Part shown: piece after piece, positions 32,778 to 37,120 of the stretch
Numbering within the stretch: position 1 is the first letter of the stretch
How the letters are laid out: each line of letters opens with the position of its first letter
DNA from: Candidatus Poribacteria bacterium
Lineage (GTDB): Bacteria > Poribacteria > WGA-4E > WGA-3G
Length of the DNA: 37,120 nucleotides
Direction of reading: 5' to 3'
Assembly (NCBI GenBank): GCA_022825665.1
Contig: JAJDWI010000123.1
Coordinates: 1 to 37,120 of the forward strand
Notes under the pieces: model-generated
The model's database searches: none
What the model was told of the DNA's origin: nothing
The model's input: only the letters and a program-made list of their open reading frames with translations
Translations under genes and position numbers: made by a program

Positions 32778-35171
32778 TTACAATCCATAACTCAAACCTA
32801 AATCGATATTTATTTCAAATGGTGCCAAGAGAAAGACTCGATGATTTTTGATTATATTAATCAATTTTAGATCTGAGGACTGACCAGCATTACTAAATAT
32901 TTCCGATAACAATGTCCTTTTTTTAGATGAAATATTCCCTATATTTCTGGCAAATTGTGCTATCCAAGAGGGTTTAGGCAACCTAACAATTTCTACAGAT
33001 TTTCTTTCTAATCCTGCACGTTCTTTGGCAATTAAGAGTGCCGTACTCAATCCACCGAGTTCATCAACCAATCCATTTTCTTTTGCTTGTTTCCCAGTCC
33101 AAACACGTCCACGTGCGACTGAATCTACTTCCACCTTCGTTAATTGGTCTCTTCCAAATGCTACTTTGGCGATAAAATCATCATAAATTTCGTTAATTTG
33201 ATTTTGAACTACCTCTCTTTCTGAGGGAGTATAATCACCGCTGTCACTGTAAAAATCAGCACGTGCACCGCGTTTAATTATTTCTTTCTTGATACCGAGT
33301 TTTTCATACAATCCTTTAAAACTATACTTACCTCCAATGACACCGATTGAACCTGTTATTGTCCCAGGTTCAGCCACTATCACATCAGCAGGTGCTGCAA
33401 TATAGTAACCACCAGAAGCAGCAACATCTCCCATAGATACGATAAGGGGTTTTTCCTTTGCAAGTCTAACAAGTTCATGCCATATTATATCTGCTGCAAT
33501 AACCAGTCCACCACCACTATTAATACGCAATACGACTGCATAAATTGAATTGTCTTCTCGTGTACGTTGGATTGCTCTCGCAATCGTATTTGCTCCCATC
33601 ACTGAAATGCCTGTAAATGGATCAATAAAACTCTCACCGGTTACCATCATCCCCTCTGCCTCAATAACTGCTATTTTAGGTTTAGGTACTAACCATACGT
33701 TGGGAGTCAAACCACTATTTAAATATTCATGTATATTTACAAGCTTAACATTTGATTCGGCGAGTTCCTTTGCTAACTCCATTATTTGGTCTTCATAAAG
33801 CAATTCATCAACTATATCTGACTTCACTGCTTGTTTTGCTGTATATGGACCTTGATCAATCAGTTCTTTAACAAACTCAGGTGTCCAACCTCGGTTTGAT
33901 GCAATGGTAGTTGCCAGTTGATCATATAGATCGTCAAGAATTGCATTTTGATTTTCACGATGTGGTTCAGACATTTCATTACGTGTGAACCCGTCCGAAG
34001 CAGATTTATATTCACCAATATGTTCAAGATGTGCTTGAATACCGAGTTTATCCAAAGCATCTTTATAGAAAGTTCGTTCTGAACGTAAACCGATTAGACG
34101 AACATCTGCACTTGGATGCATCAAGATTGCATCACACGCTGATGCGACAATGTATTCACCCGTAGAACAACTGGTTATATGGCAGATGGCGACTTTTCCT
34201 GTTTGTTTGAATTCCATAATGGTATCACGTATTTCTTGAAATTGACCTATTCCATATCTGCTGCCATTTATTCGGATTAATACTCCGGCAACATCTTTAT
34301 CCCATTTTGCTATACGAAGGGCTGCATCAAGACGTTCTATTCCTAAGTCGAGAAAAACACGTTTACGAAAGATCGGTTTTGTCATTGGAGAAGCAGAAAA
34401 GTGGAAGTAACCTACACCTTTACTTACATTGCTACTTTCATCATAATAGTTTGAGTTACCTATTCCGAAATTTCCAAGGTTTATACCGAAACGAATATCA
34501 TAACTATTATCATCATTGTATGTTCCACGGAATATGATCTCACGAATAGGACGTATTTCAACTCCATAGCTGAGATCTAATCCACTCACATCTTGTGTTT
34601 TTCGCATATCAAAGGAGAAAGTTGTTCGCCATGTTCCAGGTCGGAGAGCAATACCTATATCATACGTCCGTCCAAGTTTTTGGTTTTGAATTTTGGGACG
34701 GTTGAGGTCACGTCCTATAGCACCGATTGAGAAAAAACGACGACGAATCATTAAACCTACAGATAACGACTTATATTTATCATAGTACATATCATCAGAG
34801 TTAATCCAACTATAATTAGTTCCAAAATATAAACTACTGCCGAAATGATGTCCCGCGGATGCACTGTACCTTGTAAAGTCTATGTCATCCGCAGCATTAG
34901 CAAATTCCATGCTAAAGCCAGTACCCGGTGCAGAAATGAATATAGCATCATCTCCCGGAAAGTCACTATGATAAGTTCGAAGGTAGTATAGATTTAACGC
35001 ACGGTTGGTCCCTAATCCTGCGGGATTGATATAAGTTGCTAACGCATCATCTGTCATAGCAACTGAGTTTGTGGGAAGTTGTGTGTTTACCTTTGGAGGA
35101 TTTCCTGCAACAATTATAGGACTCAAGCTACAGAAAATGAGGATACACATGAATGTATTACGAATCTTCAA
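32778..35171 (-). CDS. sppA: Signal peptide peptidase SppA fused to an outer-membrane-barrel-like domain
   Basis: A 797-residue protein. Signal peptide (KIRNTFMCILIFCSLSPIIVAG), then about 230 residues that look like a PorV-type barrel (MTDDALATYINPAGLGTN, many alternating strands), then two S49 peptidase repeats. The catalytic lysine is in HIGEYKSASDGFTR (about Lys389) and the serine in GDVAASGGYYIAAPADV (about Ser586), matching the Lys-Ser dyad of E. coli SppA. SppA degrades cleaved signal peptides in the membrane. The start is TTG 35171, preceded by AGAAGGA at 7 bases; the longer ATG 35270 lacks such a site and would hide the signal peptide. The N-terminal motif resembles that of the PorV-like neighbour. 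Confidence 0.9.
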   Translation of the reverse strand: MKIRNTFMCILIFCSLSPIIVAGNPPKVNTQLPTNSVAMTDDALATYINPAGLGTNRALNLYYLRTYHSDFPGDDAIFISAPGTGFSMEFANAADDIDFTRYSASAGHHFGSSLYFGTNYSWINSDDMYYDKYKSLSVGLMIRRRFFSIGAIGRDLNRPKIQNQKLGRTYDIGIALRPGTWRTTFSFDMRKTQDVSGLDLSYGVEIRPIREIIFRGTYNDDNSYDIRFGINLGNFGIGNSNYYDESSNVSKGVGYFHFSASPMTKPIFRKRVFLDLGIERLDAALRIAKWDKDVAGVLIRINGSRYGIGQFQEIRDTIMEFKQTGKVAICHITSCSTGEYIVASACDAILMHPSADVRLIGLRSERTFYKDALDKLGIQAHLEHIGEYKSASDGFTRNEMSEPHRENQNAILDDLYDQLATTIASNRGWTPEFVKELIDQGPYTAKQAVKSDIVDELLYEDQIMELAKELAESNVKLVNIHEYLNSGLTPNVWLVPKPKIAVIEAEGMMVTGESFIDPFTGISVMGANTIARAIQRTREDNSIYAVVLRINSGGGLVIAADIIWHELVRLAKEKPLIVSMGDVAASGGYYIAAPADVIVAEPGTITGSIGVIGGKYSFKGLYEKLGIKKEIIKRGARADFYSDSGDYTPSEREVVQNQINEIYDDFIAKVAFGRDQLTKVEVDSVARGRVWTGKQAKENGLVDELGGLSTALLIAKERAGLERKSVEIVRLPKPSWIAQFARNIGNISSKKRTLLSEIFSNAGQSSDLKLINIIKNHRVFLLAPFEINIDLGLSYGL

Positions 35172-35327
35172 GGAATTGTCCTTCTGGTGTATTAATCCAC
35201 TTGTTAGGATAACACATATCTGTATATATGGCAAGACTTCTTTGTATTGGAAAGTGTAGAAATAGTTCACTCAAAGGTTTTAATAAATCAAAGATTAATC
35301 GGTATATATATTAACCGTTTACGAAAG

Positions 35328-36143
35328 TTAAGATCTCCGAGCATATTGTGGAAATAACTCGTCATGTATTTCACTACATTGCTGCAGATGAATTCTGCGT
35401 TGTTCGTTAGCCGTGTCAACCATGGTTGGAAAGAACATACCCGCCCCGGTGTCAATATTGTAACCACCTGCCGAGTGGATGCTTAGGTATTGATATAATG
35501 TCTCTAAATCTGATTCAGTCTTACAGTTTTGCGTGCAATTCATAGTAAACATTCGTCGTCGTTTTCCACCACCAAATGATGCATGGTAGGTATCGTGATT
35601 GAAGATAACGACATCACCCGGTGTATTTTCAATTGCAATACTGGTGGGAAAATCCTTGGATGGTATGCCATACATTTCTTGTGACTGATTTGGATCAATC
35701 TTTTGCGCACGTACAAAATGTGTTGGGTTTTGACTTCCGGGTATAACCCGTAAACATCCAGTCTCACGGGTCAGGTGATCAAGATAAAATGTAACTTTAA
35801 TTGAAAAAAGTCTACCCCAGTTTCCATCAGGATGCCAACCTGTATCACCTGTATAATAATTTCCGTCTCCACCTGCATAGTTGAAGTCTTCACCGATGAC
35901 ACCTCCAATTAATCCCTTTACTCGTTCATCATCAAGCAAAGTACAAAGTCGTGGACGACGCTCAATTGGTCCTCCAAACATTGTGCGGTGTGTGCCATCG
36001 TGTTCCTTACCGCCACCATATTCTTGTATAGTAGTTTCAAATTCTTCAATAATCCATCCAATTTCGTCTGGTGTAAACATACCAGGAATAGAAAGATAAC
36101 CGAATGTGTTGAAGAAATTGACTTGATGTTCTGTAAGTTTCAT
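35328..36143 (-). CDS. Phytanoyl-CoA dioxygenase (PhyH) family protein
   Basis: A 271-residue Fe(II)/2-oxoglutarate-dependent oxygenase. The metal triad is visible: HPDGNW gives His104 and Asp106, and YHASFGGGKRRR gives His187 with the 2-oxoglutarate arginine among 195-197. Relatives hydroxylate lipids, halogenate or oxidise small molecules; the substrate is not evident. This family is strongly expanded in Poribacteria, which supports the taxonomic guess. It precedes the sppA operon by about 150 bases and appears to have its own promoter in the gap at 36144-36447. Confidence 0.92.
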   Translation of the reverse strand: MKLTEHQVNFFNTFGYLSIPGMFTPDEIGWIIEEFETTIQEYGGGKEHDGTHRTMFGGPIERRPRLCTLLDDERVKGLIGGVIGEDFNYAGGDGNYYTGDTGWHPDGNWGRLFSIKVTFYLDHLTRETGCLRVIPGSQNPTHFVRAQKIDPNQSQEMYGIPSKDFPTSIAIENTPGDVVIFNHDTYHASFGGGKRRRMFTMNCTQNCKTESDLETLYQYLSIHSAGGYNIDTGAGMFFPTMVDTANEQRRIHLQQCSEIHDELFPQYARRS

Positions 36144-36447
36144 AATACGGATTACTTACCTCAATATGTGGTTCCAATAAGTTACAATCTGTTTGGGTTA
36201 TGGTTGATTCATACAATACCAAAACACTTACATATTGTCAATATTTTATTATGTTTCATTTTTCTTACACAGAACTTACTTGGGATTTATATTAATTTGG
36301 GGTTGATTTAGTAATGAGGATACGGTATATTGTTATAAACCAATACAATTAATAATAGAAGTCATATTGAGTAAAACCTATAAATGTGGTAAAATATAGA
36401 TATATAAACAATAATGTAGGTGCTATTTTTTTCTTAGAGGTTCTCTT
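36144..36447. other. AT-rich intergenic region before the IS element
   Basis: 304 bases between the PhyH gene and the transposase. It should contain the PhyH promoter and the left end of the insertion sequence. I could not identify the terminal inverted repeat because the right end is outside the window. No gene is seen. Confidence 0.5.
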
Positions 36448-37120
36448 ATGGCTGACACAACTGAAAAACAACACAATTTCAATTGTCTTCCGAAACAAGT
36501 ATCGCTTAAGGATTTTAACCGGCATATAAAACCCTTCTTGTCAAAAAGACAGAAAGGACCAAAGCCTAAAATATCTTCGGACAAGATCTTCAACTATATC
36601 CTCTATGTTTTACATACAGGTATACAATGGAACCAACTCCGAACACGGCGCAACGAAATCCATTGGTCTAATGTCTACAAATGGCATAATAGATGGTCTA
36701 AAGATGGTTCGTATCAAAAACTTTTTGAAGCCTCTGTCGAACATCTTCTTGAAAGTGATCAACTTGACACCTCTTGTTTACATGGCGATGGTTCAAACAC
36801 CATAGTAAAAAAAGGGGAATGCCATAGGGTATTCGGGTCATAAACATCAAAAAGGTAAAAAAGAGTTGACCATCACTGACAATCACGGGTTCATCATTAG
36901 TCCGATAATTACTAAACCGGTCAACGCACATGACACAACGATTTTGCCAGAAGCGTTTACCGATCTCATTGCTTTTAGTAATCGCATCGGAATGGATCTT
37001 ACTGCTTCCGCGCTAACACTGGATTCCGGTTTTGATACTAAGGTAAATCGTAAGATTATCAAAGAACAAGGGCTGATCCCCAGTGATCTATCCGAACCGA
37101 CGGAATGCCAAAGAACCTAT
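36448..37120 (+). mobile_element. IS5-like transposase in two frames, cut by window end
   Basis: The first frame (36448-36843) gives 131 residues of an IS5-like DDE transposase: PKPKISSDKIFNYILYVLHT, GIQWNQLR, a helix-rich N-terminal part and the first catalytic Asp in HGDGSNT. The protein then continues in the +1 frame from about 36809 to the window end (104 codons): NAIGYSGHKHQKGKKELTIT and the second Asp in LDSGFDTK. The shift is at A7G4 (36807-36817). The third catalytic residue lies beyond 37120. AGAGG stands 8 bases before the ATG. Either the element uses slippage at the A-run or it is inactivated. Confidence 0.8.

Noticed and set aside
36805-36843. Programmed -1 frameshift in the transposase
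   Set aside because: Slipping back one base at the A-run leads to TAG within about four codons; the frame that continues the protein is +1.

Overview
The window looks like a chromosomal segment of an uncultured, AT-rich (about 40% G+C by eye) Gram-negative-type bacterium. The best guess is Candidatus Poribacteria or a close relative. The guess rests on the combination of a phytanoyl-CoA dioxygenase family protein, a DUF6785-type membrane protein, a PorV/PorQ-like outer-membrane protein, a FlgD-like C-terminal sorting domain, a YCF48 protein and families of short palindromic repeats in almost every larger gap. It is an inference from gene content; no rRNA or tRNA gene is present to test it.

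Layout. 1-470: duplicated and palindromic non-coding repeats. 474-2430 (minus): tatA, a carboxymuconolactone-decarboxylase-like gene and a TPR protein. 2431-3488: a dense array of hairpin repeats leading to an extended -10 promoter. 3489-11944 (plus): a remodelled phosphate-uptake (pst) locus. In order it has pstS, a DUF805-PstC fusion, a MITE-like element, pstA, a voltage-gated-type K+ channel, a broken half-channel, two PstB-like ATPases, a third permease, a third PstB-like ATPase and phoU. 11975-18767 (minus): three MscS-type channels, CorA and an SLC12-like cation-chloride cotransporter. 18888-21007 (minus): three small envelope proteins, namely a beta-barrel, an unknown membrane protein and a lipoprotein. 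21505-23457 (plus): DUF6785-type membrane protein. 23454-28352 (minus): a P-type ATPase-like protein that has lost its catalytic motifs, homoserine kinase and a class I/II aminotransferase. 28462-36143 (minus): a YCF48 protein, then an apparent operon of beta-barrel-SppA, isoaspartyl methyltransferase, PorV-like protein and an FN3 protein with a C-terminal sorting domain, all downstream of a PhyH-family dioxygenase. 36448-end (plus): a frameshifted IS5-like transposase cut by the window edge.

The strongest unusual signal is in the pst locus. None of the three PstB-like ATPases has a complete set of ATPase motifs, but their defects are complementary. PstB1 and PstB3 keep the signature motif and lack the switch histidine; PstB2 keeps Walker A, Q-loop, Walker B and histidine but has lost the signature. 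A B2/B1 or B2/B3 heterodimer would form one consensus and one degenerate ATP site, the arrangement known from asymmetric ABC exporters but not, to my knowledge, described for phosphate importers. The same stretch has an accessory domain fused to PstC, an extra permease and a K+ channel in the gene order. About 12 kb further on, a full-length P-type ATPase homologue has kept its fold-level landmarks and lost nearly every catalytic motif.

Taken together, 3.5-18.8 kb is almost entirely phosphate and ion transport (phosphate, K+, mechanosensitive release, Mg2+, cation-chloride), which suggests a locus for ion and turgor balance. The 29.7-35.2 kb operon is about outer-membrane protein handling.
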